Shown here: positions 1 through 8,731 of the stretch, in pieces
Position numbering within the stretch: the stretch's first letter is position 1
Layout of the letters: every line of letters starts with the position of its first letter
From: CAVRUD01 sp963724285
Lineage (GTDB): Bacteria > Chloroflexota > Chloroflexia > Thermomicrobiales > UBA6265
Direction of reading: 5' to 3'
Assembly (NCBI GenBank): GCA_963724285.1
Contig: CAVRUD010000011.1
Span: forward strand, 186,001-250,000
DNA length: 64,000 bases
The notes under the pieces: generated by a model
What the model was told of the DNA's origin: nothing
The model's database searches: none
What the model saw: only the letters and a program-made list of their open reading frames with translations
Position numbers and translations under genes: made by a program

Positions 1-23
1 GCACTATTCGCCCAGGCTGACGG

Positions 24-176
24 GTGAAGCGAGTCCGAAAGAAACCGGGCGTTTGGGAGATGACCTGGGCGGATGACGGTCGCGCGACCTTCTCATACGG
101 TCCTTCTATCCGGGGAGGCGAGCCGCACATTATCTGGCGTCGGATCGGCACGCACGACATCTTCGACAACCCGTAG
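24..176 (+). CDS. small conserved-looking protein, possibly the 3' end of a broken gene
   Basis: A 50-codon frame opens at a GTG just after an in-frame stop (18-20) and ends at TAG 174-176. The peptide reads like a real protein tail: charged start, WEMTWADDGRATFSYG, then HIIWRRIGTHDIFDNP. I associate the RRIGTHDIF-type ending with short actinobacterial and Chloroflexota proteins of toxin-like (RelE-like) or unknown function, but only from memory. Because the window starts 23 bases upstream, this may instead be the distal part of a longer gene interrupted by the stop at 18-20. It sits 17 bases before the dienelactone hydrolase gene in the same orientation. Confidence 0.4.
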   Translation: MKRVRKKPGVWEMTWADDGRATFSYGPSIRGGEPHIIWRRIGTHDIFDNP

Positions 177-193
177 CGACTGAGGAGGACCGT

Positions 194-952
194 ATGTGCC
201 ACGAGACGTGTCCGGCGCCGGTGTCGGGCGGAGCGGGGATCGACGAGTCGTGGGTGGAGACGCCGGGGGCGGGGCGCACGATTCCCGGGTTCTTGGCCAA
301 GCCGGAGGGTGAGGTCAAAGGGGCGGTGGTGATCGCCCATGACATCCATGGGGCGAACCCGTTCTATCAGGATGTCGCCCGGCGGTTGGCCGGGGCGGGG
401 TTCGCTGCGCTGTTGCCCGATCTGTTCGTGCGCCAGGGACCGGCCCCCGACACCGGCCGGGAGACGTCCCGTGCGCGGGGCGGCAAGCTGGTGCAGAGCG
501 AGGCGATGGAGGATCTGACCGGCGCGATCGGCTGGCTGCGGGAGCAGCCAGGGCCGGGCGCGGGCGTCGGAGTGGTCGGGTTCTGCATGGGCGGGACGCT
601 GGCGATGCTGGTAGCCGCCGAGGAATCGGGCCCGGACGCGGCCGTTGCCTTCTACGGGTTTCCCGGTAACGAGCCGACCGATTTGCGCCCCCGGGTGCCC
701 CTGGGGGAGGCGAGTTCGGTCCGGGTGCCGCTCCTGGGAATCTGGGGGGATCAGGACGCCGGGGTGGGGATGGACAAGGTCGAGGCGTACCGGGCTGCCC
801 TGGCCGAGGCGGATCGCCAGTTCGAGTTCGTGGTTTATCCGGGTCCCGGGCACGCCTTTTTGACCTTTGATCCCGATGCCGCCTGGTACGCGGAGGCTCA
901 GGATGCCTGGGCGCGGACACTGGCGTTCTTCGAGGCGGAGTTAGCCGGGTGA
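194..952 (+). CDS. dienelactone hydrolase family protein
   Basis: A 252-residue alpha/beta hydrolase of the dienelactone hydrolase (carboxymethylenebutenolidase) family, normal in length. The nucleophile elbow GFCMGG carries the family cysteine (about residue 132), GDQDAGVG supplies the acid and GPGHAFL the histidine, so the Cys-Asp-His triad is complete. No signal peptide is seen, so it should be cytoplasmic. The ATG at 194 follows a TGAGGAGG-type ribosome binding site. The stop overlaps the next gene's GTG by 4 nt (GTGA), so the two are translationally coupled. The natural ester or lactone substrate cannot be read from sequence; aromatic-degradation partners are absent nearby. Confidence 0.87.
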   Translation: MCHETCPAPVSGGAGIDESWVETPGAGRTIPGFLAKPEGEVKGAVVIAHDIHGANPFYQDVARRLAGAGFAALLPDLFVRQGPAPDTGRETSRARGGKLVQSEAMEDLTGAIGWLREQPGPGAGVGVVGFCMGGTLAMLVAAEESGPDAAVAFYGFPGNEPTDLRPRVPLGEASSVRVPLLGIWGDQDAGVGMDKVEAYRAALAEADRQFEFVVYPGPGHAFLTFDPDAAWYAEAQDAWARTLAFFEAELAG

Positions 953-1668
953 CGGACGAGCAGTCGCCGGCCCGGCGGGCGCGCGACGCGGCCACGTTGG
1001 CCCGGTTCTTCCACCGGGCGGGCGGGTTGAAGACGACGCCGCGGACCGGCTGGTTGGATCGGGGGATTCCGGAGATCGAGGCGGAATCGGTCGCCGACCA
1101 CACGTTCCGCACCGCGCTGCTGGCCTGGCTGGTGGCGCTGGAAGAGCCAGGGCTGCATGCGACTCGGGTGTTGGAGATGGCCCTCCTGCACGATCTGGCC
1201 GAGGCCGTGACCGGCGATCTGCCCCCGTACGACCCGGAGGAGATGCCCACGGAGGATGACCCGGAGGCGCTCAAGGCGTTCCTGGATCGGCGACATGTGC
1301 GCTCCGAGGAGCGCCGGCTGGCGAAGCAGGCGGCCGAACGCGAGGCGATGGCCGACCTGATCGCGGATCTGCCGTCCGTGAGCGCCGGGCGATTGGGGGA
1401 GCTTTGGGCCGACCTGGAGGCGGGAGAGAGCGCCGAGGCCCGCTTCGTTAAGCAGGCGGATAAGGTCGAGACCTTTCTGCAATCGCGCGAGTACGCGGCG
1501 GCGGGGCCGGATAGGTCGGTGGCGTCGTTCGCGGCGGAGGTCGCGTCGGTGATCACGGCTCCGGGGTTGGTCGCGTTGCGGGATGCGATTGCGGGGTTGG
1601 ATGTGGTAAGCGATCTCGGGGTGGCGGCTACACGGCGTGGCCATGCGCCGGACTCGGTACCGATGTAG
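949..1668 (+). CDS. HD-domain phosphohydrolase (YfbR/HDDC2-like)
   Basis: A 239-residue HD-superfamily protein. VADHTFR supplies the first metal histidine, LLHDLAEAVTGD the HD pair and following acidic residues, and KQADKVETFLQ the distal aspartate. This order matches the YfbR / HDDC2 5'-deoxynucleotidase branch, which dephosphorylates nucleoside monophosphates; the exact substrate is not determinable. It starts with GTG overlapping the stop of the upstream hydrolase and so forms a two-gene operon. Its TAG stop (1666-1668) lies inside a dispersed palindromic repeat, so the repeat defines the C-terminus and the native end may have been slightly different. Confidence 0.8.
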   Translation: MTDEQSPARRARDAATLARFFHRAGGLKTTPRTGWLDRGIPEIEAESVADHTFRTALLAWLVALEEPGLHATRVLEMALLHDLAEAVTGDLPPYDPEEMPTEDDPEALKAFLDRRHVRSEERRLAKQAAEREAMADLIADLPSVSAGRLGELWADLEAGESAEARFVKQADKVETFLQSREYAAAGPDRSVASFAAEVASVITAPGLVALRDAIAGLDVVSDLGVAATRRGHAPDSVPM

Positions 1669-1692
1669 GGGCGAACCAGTGTGTCCGCCCGG
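1665..1692 (+). repeat. REP-like palindrome, single copy
   Basis: Begins with the tetranucleotide GTAG followed by an imperfect hairpin (GGGCGAAC, short loop, GTGTCCGCCC). The same GTAG-headed unit occurs at 13496, 25540, 39500, 45287, 49432 and 63964, each followed by an inverted partner or the window end. Here no inverted partner is seen within 150 bp. The stop codon of the HD-hydrolase gene is the TAG of this unit. Confidence 0.7.
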
Positions 1693-1851
1693 CCGCTGAC
1701 CAACCCATTCCCAATTTGTCACGCTGCTCCAGACCTGGGACGGCGCAGTTGGGTACCGGGCGACACACAGGTCCGCCACTACAAGTCGTTGAGTCTCGTC
1801 CAAAACAGATATCCGGTTCGTTCGCAGATGGGTTGTCGGTCGGTGAACCGA

Positions 1852-1888
1852 CACCGGGCCCGGCTAAAGATTTTGGCCGGGCCCGGTG
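1852..1888 (-). terminator. strong GC hairpin downstream of the Tat protein gene
   Basis: A 13-bp perfect stem (CACCGGGCCCGGC with its complement) closes an 11-nt AT-rich loop, 13 bp beyond the stop of the minus-strand gene ending at 1902. No clear T-run follows, so intrinsic termination is plausible but not certain. The rest of 1693-1851 shows no gene. Confidence 0.5.
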
Positions 1889-1901
1889 ATTGTTGGGGTT
1901 T

Positions 1902-2495
1902 CTATTCCTCTTCCTCGGGGAACTCGAAGATGAGGAGGGTGATGTCGCCGGCGGTGAGGTCGCCGCTCAGGGCGTAGGAGAAGTCGTCGGTGGAGGGTTC
2001 GGTTGCGGTGGGGGTGGCGGGGGCGGCGGCGCCGACCGTCAGTTCCAGGGAATCGCCATCGGGGCCGGGGGAGCCGGCGACGACGGCCTTGAGGACGAAC
2101 AGGAACTCGCCCAGGTTTTCGCCGTCCTGGGAGACCGCAATAAGACCGTGCAACTCGCGGGTGTCGTCTGGCTCGCCCTCGACCTGGCCGTAGAAGCTGA
2201 TCTCGGTAGAGGTCATGCTCAGGTTCTGGTCGGGGTCGGTGAGTTGGAGGAAGCCGAAGAGTTCGACGCTGTCGTCCTCGAGGGAGAACCGGGAACCGGA
2301 GAGGACGAAGTGGACCGAGGCGTCTGGGCCCTCGATGAGGCCGCCGCCCGCGATGCCACCGCCGCTGCTGATGGCCCGCTGACGGATCGCCCGGGCGGAT
2401 CCCGAACTCACCGCCACACCGGCCCCGGCGAGGGCGACGGCTCCAGCGGCGACGGCGTTTCTTCGACTCAGGCGCATGGGGAAGAGCGTATCCAT
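1902..2495 (-). CDS. Tat-exported hypothetical protein
   Basis: A 197-residue protein of unknown function. The N-terminus carries a twin-arginine signal (SRRNAVAAG, then an Ala/Gly/Val-rich hydrophobic stretch to about residue 33), so the mature protein is probably exported folded. The mature part is beta-rich and acidic, with a short Thr/Pro-rich linker near residues 160-170 and a run of glutamates at the very end. No catalytic motif is recognisable. The ATG at 2495 follows a GAAAGGAT ribosome site. It is monocistronic, followed by a 13-bp hairpin. Confidence 0.7.
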   Translation of the reverse strand: MDTLFPMRLSRRNAVAAGAVALAGAGVAVSSGSARAIRQRAISSGGGIAGGGLIEGPDASVHFVLSGSRFSLEDDSVELFGFLQLTDPDQNLSMTSTEISFYGQVEGEPDDTRELHGLIAVSQDGENLGEFLFVLKAVVAGSPGPDGDSLELTVGAAAPATPTATEPSTDDFSYALSGDLTAGDITLLIFEFPEEEE

Positions 2496-2710
2496 GGTGA
2501 TCCTTTCAGGGGTGAATCGCCGCGAGGGTCACGATCGCTGGTCGCGGCGAGGAACGTTCGGCCGGATCGACGTGCCAGATGTTACGGGTCAAGTGTCGCG
2601 TTTCCGTGAACAGCCCGCATCGCGGAATGTGCCTAAATCGGTGGCCGGTCACCGCCTAAAACGGTGTCGGCAGGTTTGCCGATACGCACGGTTGCCCGAT
2701 TACGTCGAGT

Positions 2711-5700
2711 TCAGATGTCTGACGGGGCGGAATCCAGCAGCCCCTGGGCGGCGGCCCAGACCGAAAGCTCGGTCCGATTGTTGACGGTCGCCTTGGCGAA
2801 CATGTTGCGCAGGTGGGCGTTGACGGTGCGCGGGCTGATGTACAGGGCGTCGCTGATCTGGCGGTCGGAGTAGCCGCGACCAACCAGGCGGAGCACATCC
2901 ATCTCGCGCTCGGTCAGACCGGCCGGGAAGAGGGGCCGCGTGGTTGAGGCTTCGAGGTCGGCCTGCGCTTGCTTGGCCCGTGAGTCCCAGACGGTCAGTC
3001 CCAGCTCGGTGAACGCCGCCTGGGCGGCGGCCAGGAGTTCGGTGGCGAGCAGGGCGTCGCCTTTTTGCCGGATCAGGGCCTGCGCCTCATCGTAGTCGAC
3101 GATCGCCCGGAGCGGGCGCTGGCCGGAGGCATCGAGCGTTTCCCGGGCCCGAGCGAAATTGGTCGTCGCGGCGGCGAGGTCGCCGCGCAGGGCGGCCATC
3201 CGGGCGCGGGTAAGGTCGAGGGAGGTCTGGGGGTAGTCGCCGATCTCGCCGGCCTGGACTGCCCGCACGAAGGCATCGACCGTCTGGGCGTGCTCCTCCA
3301 GGCCGAACTCCCAGACCGCTGCTCCCAGGAAGGCGACCACGCCGTTCTGGTTCTGGTTCGGAAGTTGGGGCAGGAGGCGCCTGACCAGATCGATCGCCTC
3401 CCCAACGAAGGCTCGATCCGTCGCCGAGACCAGCTTGTTCGCGGCCAGGGCGCGGGTGTAGGCGGCGATGGCCGCGTAGAGCGGTCCCCCGAGCTGGCTG
3501 AAGTCGGGACCGTTGGCATTCGAGCTGGTGATGAACCGATTCCAGGCGGTGCTGAACGCCGCCCAATCGCCGTCCAGGTACCAGGCGAAACTGGTGTCCA
3601 TCTCGGTGGCGAGGAGGTCTGACTCGCGATAGGGACCGAGCCGGGAGAGTAAGTCGATAGCGGTCCGCTCGGCCGTTCGGGCGCGCTCGATCTCGCCAAG
3701 GGTGAGATAGATGAACGTGAGTTGGGTGAGCGCGTTTGCCTCCCAGGAGATCGCGCCGTACCGCTCGCTCAGGCTCCGAAGATCCTCCCAAACCGCGGCG
3801 GCATGGCGGAAGGCGCCATGCCGGTACTGCAGGTCGTTGGCGGCGACGGTCAGGGCGCGCATCTTGGCGCCGGGCTTGGACCACGTCCGGGCGAGGGCGA
3901 GGAGGGCGTCGGTTTCGGCCCGGGTCCGCTGGTCGAACGATTCCAGGGTGCGGGCGTGGTCCTCCTCGCCGCCGCGCTCGCGGGCAATCCGGACGGCTTC
4001 GGGATCGAAGCCGCGCCAAATGCCGGCTTTGAACCGGGTCCCGGTTACCGGCTCGATCGGGTCGAGGATGAGGTGGAGTCTGGCCCAGGTCAGGTCCTTG
4101 GCGGGCGCGCTGAGCTCTATGCCGCGCTTGACCAGCGGGAGCCAGACGGCGGAGTCGGCGTTGTTGCTCTTCAGGGCGAAGCTGACCGATTCGAGGAAGG
4201 CGGCGACCGTTTCCGGCGGACTACCCGCGGCTTCGTGGGCATCAAGTGCTTCGGCGATGGTCTGGGAGGCCTCGACGAGAAGGAGGGCGTCGGCTTCGGC
4301 AATGGCGCGGCGAGAGAGGACGTCGGCCCGGATAGCGGCGTCGGCGCCGGCCGCCAGGTCGGTGCCGAGGCGCAGGGCGGCGACCGCTTCAGCCCGAGCA
4401 AACGAGGCCCGGGCCTGCTCGGCGGCGATCACGGCGTACTGAATGCCGTTCTCGGCGCCGGGAAGGGCGGCGGAGGCGTGGTACTGGGCGGCCAGCTCGG
4501 CGGCATGGTCTCTTGCCCGGGCGCCGTGGACGCGCTCGAGCGCTTCGGCAACCTGGCGATGGAGGCGGGCCCGGCGAGCGCGCGAGCGGCCCTCGTACAG
4601 GGCGTGGCGGATGATGGCGTGCGTAAAGTCATAGCGCTCGTCGCGGCCGGGAACGGGGCGGATGAGACCGGCGGCCAGGGCCTCGTCCAGGGCGTCGAGC
4701 AGGTCCGGCTCGGGCAGTCCGCTCAGGGCGTGAAGGACCTCGACCTGAGCGCCAGACGAGAAGACGGAGGTTAAACCGAGGATGGTCTGGGCGTCGTCCG
4801 AGAGACGCGAGAGGCGTCGGGCGACCACCTGACGGACGCCTTCGGGGACGCCAAGCTCGCGGAAAGAGAGATCGGCGGTCCAGGCGTCGTTGCGGGCCGT
4901 CAGGCGATCTTCGTCGAGGAGATGGCGCATGACCTCGACGGCATAGAACGGGTTGCCTCCGGTCTCGCCGTGGACCGCGTCGCTCAGGGCCGCGCTGACC
5001 GGGCGAGCAGCCAGTTCCGTGAGGATGGCGGCGACGTCTTCGCGCTCGAGCCCACCGATCGGCAGCCGGACGAATGACGGCTCGCGATGGAGGGCCGCCA
5101 GGAGGGCGGTGAGTTGGTTGGAGTGGGCCTCCCGGTCGAGTGGTGTGTCGCGCAGCGTGGCGACTACCACGATACCAGCGCGAGGAAGGGCGCGGGACAG
5201 GTGGCGAACCAGGAGCAGCGATGCGGGATCGGCCCATTGCAAGTCGTCGAGCACAATCAGGACCGGCCGGTCAGACGACGCGTCCATAAGGGCGCCGGTG
5301 ACGGCTTCATGGAGCCGATAGCGCTCCTCGTCCGGGGCAAGGTCCGGGGCGGGCGGCCTGTTATCCGCGCCGGCAGCAAAGGGAAGCAATCCGGCGAGGG
5401 AGGCGCCGCCAGAGCCAAGGCGGTCGATGTTGGCGCGAACCTGGTCGGGCGTAAGACCGCGGTAGAGGTCGCCGAGGGCGTCGATCCAGAGGCTGTACGG
5501 TGGGGCCCATTCCGATTCGAACGCGCGGCCCCAGATGGCGATGCCGCCGCCGGCGCGGACTTCGGCGGTGAGCGCGCGGGCGATGTGGGTTTTGCCGATA
5601 CCCGGCTCTCCGACCAGCAGGGCGATGGCGCCAGTGCCGGAGCGGGCGGCCTCGATTCGGGCGCGGAGCACCGCCAGTTCGCGGGCACGCCCGGCGAGCG

Positions 5701-5788
5701 CCAGACCGGGTTGAATCTGGATGCCGGGCAGGGCGGTGGGATTGGAAATCGTGGATCGCTCGCCAGGATACGAGGACAACGGATCCAT
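2711..5788 (-). CDS. large LuxR-family ATPase transcriptional regulator (LAL/MalT-like)
   Basis: A 1025-residue regulator of the LAL type. After about 30 residues comes an AAA/STAND ATPase with Walker A GEPGIGKTHIA (about residues 60-70) and Walker B VLIVLDDLQWAD. The centre is a long alpha-helical, TPR-like region from about residue 400 to 940. The C-terminus is a LuxR/GerE helix-turn-helix (LTEREMDVLRLVGRGYSDRQ, then the recognition helix SPRTVNAHLRNM). Such proteins bind ATP and a ligand and activate promoters on oligomerisation. No ligand can be deduced and neighbours give no clear target. Start chosen at ATG 5788, about 11 nt after GGAAGGAAG. Confidence 0.88.
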   Translation of the reverse strand: MDPLSSYPGERSTISNPTALPGIQIQPGLALAGRARELAVLRARIEAARSGTGAIALLVGEPGIGKTHIARALTAEVRAGGGIAIWGRAFESEWAPPYSLWIDALGDLYRGLTPDQVRANIDRLGSGGASLAGLLPFAAGADNRPPAPDLAPDEERYRLHEAVTGALMDASSDRPVLIVLDDLQWADPASLLLVRHLSRALPRAGIVVVATLRDTPLDREAHSNQLTALLAALHREPSFVRLPIGGLEREDVAAILTELAARPVSAALSDAVHGETGGNPFYAVEVMRHLLDEDRLTARNDAWTADLSFRELGVPEGVRQVVARRLSRLSDDAQTILGLTSVFSSGAQVEVLHALSGLPEPDLLDALDEALAAGLIRPVPGRDERYDFTHAIIRHALYEGRSRARRARLHRQVAEALERVHGARARDHAAELAAQYHASAALPGAENGIQYAVIAAEQARASFARAEAVAALRLGTDLAAGADAAIRADVLSRRAIAEADALLLVEASQTIAEALDAHEAAGSPPETVAAFLESVSFALKSNNADSAVWLPLVKRGIELSAPAKDLTWARLHLILDPIEPVTGTRFKAGIWRGFDPEAVRIARERGGEEDHARTLESFDQRTRAETDALLALARTWSKPGAKMRALTVAANDLQYRHGAFRHAAAVWEDLRSLSERYGAISWEANALTQLTFIYLTLGEIERARTAERTAIDLLSRLGPYRESDLLATEMDTSFAWYLDGDWAAFSTAWNRFITSSNANGPDFSQLGGPLYAAIAAYTRALAANKLVSATDRAFVGEAIDLVRRLLPQLPNQNQNGVVAFLGAAVWEFGLEEHAQTVDAFVRAVQAGEIGDYPQTSLDLTRARMAALRGDLAAATTNFARARETLDASGQRPLRAIVDYDEAQALIRQKGDALLATELLAAAQAAFTELGLTVWDSRAKQAQADLEASTTRPLFPAGLTEREMDVLRLVGRGYSDRQISDALYISPRTVNAHLRNMFAKATVNNRTELSVWAAAQGLLDSAPSDI

Positions 5789-5957
5789 CGGCTATCGGCT
5801 TCCTTCCGTGGCTGAATCAAAGGTCGGCGATACGCCACGGTACGTCTCGGCGCAAGACACCGCGTTCGAGGCGAGGATGCCTTTTGAAGCGCTCGTCATC
5901 GGAAGGTACGCCCGCGTCTCAGGTACGTCAAGCCGACGGCGATGCCAATTTTAGCGG

Positions 5958-6551
5958 TTAAGGGGTAGGACTCGGCAGGGGACCGAATCCGCGCTCGGCG
6001 GCGAGCGGCGCGAATTCGTCGACGGTCAGGCCGAGCATGAGGAGGTCGCTGAAGACGCCGTTGCCATAGGTCATGCGGCGGAGGCGGCCTTCGTGCTGGA
6101 AGCCGAGGCGCTCGTGGAGGCGGATGGAGGCCACGTTGAAGTCATAGATCCCGACGGTGGCCTTCTGGTAGCGCAGTTCCCAGAAGTAGTAACGCAGGAT
6201 GAGCATGATCGCATCGCTGGCGTAGCCCTGGCGTCGATGCTCGGGAAGGATATTGAGGCCGTAGGAGAATGTACCCACGCGCCGGTCGCAGTCGTGGGTG
6301 GTGACATCGCCGATTGCCTCGCCGGTGTTGGTCTCGACGACGAAGCGGTAGCGGTCGTTCTCGGGGCCGCGCACCGATTCGGCTTCGGCGAAGCGGCGGA
6401 CAGACTCGCGAGACTGGGGAAATGGGACCGCATGAAGGCGGCGGGCCTGGTCGTCGTCCAGGTTCCAATCGGCGTACGTGACCCAATCGCCCGGCTCGAT
6501 GCCGCGGAGACGGATCCTTTTGCCTTGCCAGTAGCTGCGAGTGGTGTCCAT
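5958..6551 (-). CDS. GNAT family N-acetyltransferase
   Basis: A GNAT acetyltransferase of the RimJ/RimL type (about 198 residues from MDTTRSYW). The acyl-CoA-binding motif A is present as LPEHRRQGYASDAIM, followed by FNVASIRLHERLGFQHEG, the classic motif-B region. It would transfer an acetyl group from acetyl-CoA to an amine of a protein or small molecule; the acceptor is unknown. In-frame starts at 6551, 6560 and 6587 are all possible and none has a good ribosome site. It stands alone on the minus strand. Confidence 0.85.
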   Translation of the reverse strand: MDTTRSYWQGKRIRLRGIEPGDWVTYADWNLDDDQARRLHAVPFPQSRESVRRFAEAESVRGPENDRYRFVVETNTGEAIGDVTTHDCDRRVGTFSYGLNILPEHRRQGYASDAIMLILRYYFWELRYQKATVGIYDFNVASIRLHERLGFQHEGRLRRMTYGNGVFSDLLMLGLTVDEFAPLAAERGFGPLPSPTP

Positions 6552-6689
6552 GCCGGGCATTGTCAAGCTCTGGTTGGGTGGGCGCAAGCGGCGGGGTGAG
6601 CCCTCGTCTCCCGATCGCCCGGGACACTCGGCCCCGAACCAGTGGGCTGAACCAGCTAGGCTGACAGCCTCTCCGAATATCGGGGCTGA

Positions 6690-6957
6690 AGTGGAGATCC
6701 GGAACGACTCGGACCAGCCGCTGGCGGGCTCTCCAGGGCAAGTCCGGTTGCGGGATGTCGAGGCGACCGACTACACGAACGGCGCAATGGTCGTCAGCGA
6801 CCCGCGCCTCTTCAACGTCAAAATGCTCCCCGGCGAACGGGCGCGTGGCTGGGTGTGGTTTGGCGTGGCGGAAGACGCCCAGCCGTCCCACCTGGTCTAC
6901 GTGCCGGCTGCGCCTCAACTGCTGGTGGGCGTGACTTCGGACTCCTCGTCCGGGTAG
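6690..6957 (+). pseudogene. remnant of a DUF4352-like extracellular domain
   Basis: An open frame on the plus strand encodes only the last part of an immunoglobulin-like extracellular domain. It shows the beta-strand core AEVEIRNDSDQPL, then LRDVEATDY, then KMLPGERARGWVWFGV and PSHLVYVP, a pattern typical of DUF4352/TRF2-like domains on secreted lipoproteins. The N-terminal signal and first strands are missing and no ribosome site or start is apparent, so I read it as a 3' fragment of a decayed gene. Its last 43 bp overlap the 3' end of the antisense VOC gene. Family assignment is by motif memory. Confidence 0.5.
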
Positions 6958-7337
6958 GAGATGAACTCGAGCAGGGAGCCATCCGGGTCGCGGAAGTAGA
7001 CGCTCTCGCCGGTACCACGCGCACCCTGGCGTGGCACCGGACCGAGCTCGACGGTGACGCCGCGCCGGGTGAGGTGGGTTACTGCGGCGGCGATCGAGCC
7101 GGGCCACACGAAGCAGAGGTCGCTGCCGCCGGGAGGAACCGGGATGCGAGCCAGGGGCCACCCCGGCGCGCCGGGGCCATGGACATGCAACTGGATACCG
7201 CCGAAACGGTACCGCCAGCCCTCTCCGGCGGGCACGATCTCCGCTCCGACGACGTCATGGTAAAAGGCGTTGGCGCGGTCCCAATCGGTGACCGCGATCA
7301 CGCAATGGTCCAAGGTGACGGGCGGGGTGGGTGGCAT
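6915..7337 (-). CDS. VOC (glyoxalase/bleomycin-resistance) family protein
   Basis: A 140-residue single VOC-fold protein made of two beta-alpha-beta-beta-beta modules. LDHCVIAVTDWDRANAFYHD opens the first module with a metal-type His, and SVYFRDPDGSLLEFISYP closes the second with a Glu ligand. The central HVHGPG histidine is also kept. Members include metal-dependent dioxygenases, glyoxalases and antibiotic-binding proteins; which applies here is unknown. The ATG at 7337 follows an AGGAGCCTC-like site. It is immediately downstream (minus direction) of the lactate-racemase-like pseudogene and a short repeat. Confidence 0.83.
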   Translation of the reverse strand: MPPTPPVTLDHCVIAVTDWDRANAFYHDVVGAEIVPAGEGWRYRFGGIQLHVHGPGAPGWPLARIPVPPGGSDLCFVWPGSIAAAVTHLTRRGVTVELGPVPRQGARGTGESVYFRDPDGSLLEFISYPDEESEVTPTSS

Positions 7338-7384
7338 AGAGAGGCTCCTGGTTAAACGGCGTTCGGCGTTCGGCAGCCGTTCTC

Positions 7385-7416
7385 CCCCTTCCCCATGCCG
7401 CAGCGGGGGAAGGGGG
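7385..7416. repeat. C/G-rich palindrome, family B
   Basis: A palindrome with arms CCCCTTCCCC and GGGGGAAGGGG around ATGCCGCAGC. The same core recurs at about 13395, 13645, 28860, 34600, 56065 and 59970, always between genes. Here it sits between the VOC gene start and the end of the downstream pseudogene, bordered by short copies of TTCGGCGTTCGGC. Confidence 0.6.
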
Positions 7417-7442
7417 GCCGTTCTCCGACCGCCGACCGCCGG

Positions 7443-8731
7443 TCATTGCTCGACGAGCATGCCTGATGCGTCGAACAGGATCGGCTCGGGATCGGAGAGG
7501 AGCTCCACCTTGCCGGTTTCGAGCAGTTCGGGCAGCAGCGGTTCGGAGGCCCAGAACTACTCGACGTCTTTGGTGTTCTTGATCCGCGCGATCTTCGCCG
7601 TTTCGGCCTCAGTCGGTAGCGCCGGACAAGGGCGAAGAAGAGCGCCTGGCGGTCGTTTGCGGCGACCATCGGGGATATGCCGCCGGCCGGGTACTTCAGC
7701 GTGATCGCGTTCATGTAGGTCGAAATCAGGTCGATTTTGTCGAAGGCGCGGCGCAAGACGAATCGCCCAGGCCGATGCCGGACAGGCGTTGCCCTGCGTA
7801 TCGTCCGTGAGGTCGCGGAAGATCACGCGATGGACCCAGTGGTTTCAGGTTGAGCTCGGCTCTGCGCAACACGCCGGAGATATCGCGGTTGATCACGTTG
7901 GGGTCGGCGCCGTCGCCGCTGATGTTCTTGCCGATCTCATCGATGAAGAGCACGTCGATCTGCTCGCCCGGCAGGCGGCCGAGCCGCTGGCGGGAGAGCT
8001 TGAGCAATCCGGTTCCCGGTCGCAGATCTCGGGCGGCGGGAACGGCCTCGATCAGGCTGAGATGACCGTAGCCGTTCTCGACCAGCGCGATGCCGAACGG
8101 CATGTTGACGTGGCCGAGCGTAGAACAATCGCGACAGCCGGGATCAGGTGGTGGAAGCGGGTGAAGCCCGGCCGTGGAAGGCATCGGCGCCCTTCTGCTT
8201 GCCGCAGCCGATCGCGATCATCTTCATCAGGCCAGATTCGATCGGTCCGTGGAAGTCGGTGTGCGGTTTGACCCGCGCCACCGGGATGACGACGTCGGCC
8301 TGCTCGTAGGCGATCCGGTCGAAGAAGACGGGGATCTCGCCGTCGACGCGCCGAGCTCGACAGTCTCCATACTGGCGCGGATGTCGGACAGCCCATCGTC
8401 TCCGGTGTGATGTCGTAGTGGGCGAGGAGTTCGAGCTGCCCTCGGCCGTGGCGCCGCCATGACTACCCATGGCTGGGATGATGAACGGGATGGCGCCAAG
8501 CGTGCGCACTTCGGCGACGCAAGCGGCGATCACCTCGGCGATGCGGTCGATTCCGCGGCTGCCGGCGGTCAGGGCGACCCGGGCACCGGGCTGGATGGTG
8601 GCTCGGATCTCAGGCCGGGCAAATTCGGCGGCGACGGCGGTGCGAACGTCGGTGACGAGCGTCGATTCGAGTTGCTGGCGGACCCGAGCCCAATGGGGAA
8701 GGTTCCCCCGGTCGAAGATTTCCAGGCCCAT
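7443..8731 (-). pseudogene. broken lactate-racemase-like (LarA/DUF2088) gene
   Basis: The frame opens well, with ATG 8731 after GGAGGG, and encodes MGLEIFDRGNLPHWARVRQQ and ARVALTAGSRGIDRIAEVI, then AMGSHGGATAEG. This is the N-terminal region of LarA-like DUF2088 proteins, a family that includes the nickel-pincer lactate racemase. After that the reading frame changes at least five times. Recognisable islands (GEIPVFFDRIAYEQADVVIP, VKPHTDFHGPIESGLMKMI, GIALVENGYGHLSLIEAV, LFIDEIGKNISGDGADPNVI) appear in different frames down to a stop at 7443-7445. The number and spread of indels point to a true pseudogene more than to isolated read errors. Confidence 0.75.

Noticed and set aside
315..1854. 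Long minus-strand frames opposite the dienelactone hydrolase and HD genes
   Set aside because: Arg/Pro-rich translations without domains or ribosome sites; they are antisense shadows in GC-rich DNA.
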